From NCBI GenBank assembly GCA_015680685.1, contig MNCI01037746.1:34016-76928 (forward strand): DNA of 42,913 nucleotides, read 5' to 3'. The notes under the pieces are model-generated. The model saw nothing but the letters and a program-made list of their open reading frames with translations, was not told the DNA's origin and ran no database searches. This document shows, piece by piece, positions 42,741-42,913 of the stretch. Made by a program: the position numbers and the translations under genes. Positions within the stretch are counted from its first letter, which is position 1, and each line of letters starts with the position of its first letter. Origin of the DNA: Gnetum montanum (lineage: Eukaryota > Streptophyta > Gnetopsida > Gnetales > Gnetaceae).

Positions 42741-42913
42741 ACTGTCATGCTTGCTAATACAGTATTAGATTGGATAAAAGTAGAAACTCTTTCTAAGAAA
42801 ATGATAGATCTTGGAAACCCTCTAATTTATTTGCAAATTGTTGAAAATATACTATGTAAATTTTTACTAGATTCTGGGTTAGGAGTAAATCTTATTTCTC
42901 AAGATATGTATAA
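42740..42913 (+). pseudogene. Element F: aspartic protease, cut by window end
   Basis: It reads LIYLQIVENILCKFLLDSGL and then GVNLISQDMY. This is the only copy of the family here with the active-site DSG triplet intact. RT and the rest would lie beyond 42,913. Confidence 0.8.

Noticed and set aside
5550-42913. Reading TAG/TAA/TGA as sense codons (reassigned code) because so many frames continue past stops
   Set aside because: The stops sit at codons one transition from CAG, CAA or CGA, catalytic residues are also lost, and frameshifts are present. Ordinary pseudogene decay explains it.

Overview
This looks like plant nuclear DNA from a large, repeat-rich genome. Almost everything recognisable is decayed Ty3/gypsy LTR retrotransposon, with plant-type TATAAATA promoters. 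I see no intact host gene, no tRNA or rRNA gene, no CRISPR array and nothing bacterial. The species cannot be named from the sequence.

Layout. (1) 1-5,087, plus strand: a decayed gene with introns. One exon encodes part of an FCP1/NIF-like HAD phosphatase, and four later junctions keep codon phase. (2) 5,089-5,512: a 4-copy tandem repeat lying between two single N's. (3) 5,550 to about 11.2 kb, minus strand: element A, with LTR, leader carrying a 4-copy repeat of about 120 bp, gag and the end of a protease. Its reverse transcriptase and integrase are absent. (4) About 11.3-19.3 kb, minus: element B. (5) 19.3-26.06 kb, minus: element D. (6) 26.06-27.016 kb plus 36.93 to about 39 kb, minus: element E, split by (7) element C, plus, 27,017-36,930. 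C has both LTRs and a TTGAT target-site duplication. (8) About 40.3-42.9 kb, plus: element F, cut by the window end.

B, C, D and F are one family. B, C and D have LTRs of about 840-890 bp with ends TGATGA...TCATCA or one change from it, and a primer-binding site matching the tRNA-Asp 3' end, as in the Athila lineage. F is recognised from its gag and protease. A and E are other families that share a different CCA-ended leader motif. The insertions are nested: C and D lie in E, B lies at the end of D's pol, and A appears to lie in the 3' part of B.

Decay is dominated by C-to-T and G-to-A transitions, which account for most premature stops and for several lost catalytic residues. All five LTR promoters seen (A-E) have arrays of short palindromic words upstream of the TATA box, and the words differ between families. 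The most intriguing region is 1-9,117: an intron-bearing gene lies antisense to a gag-protease frame that stops at an assembly N. This could be a gene carried antisense by a non-autonomous retrotransposon, or an assembly artefact.
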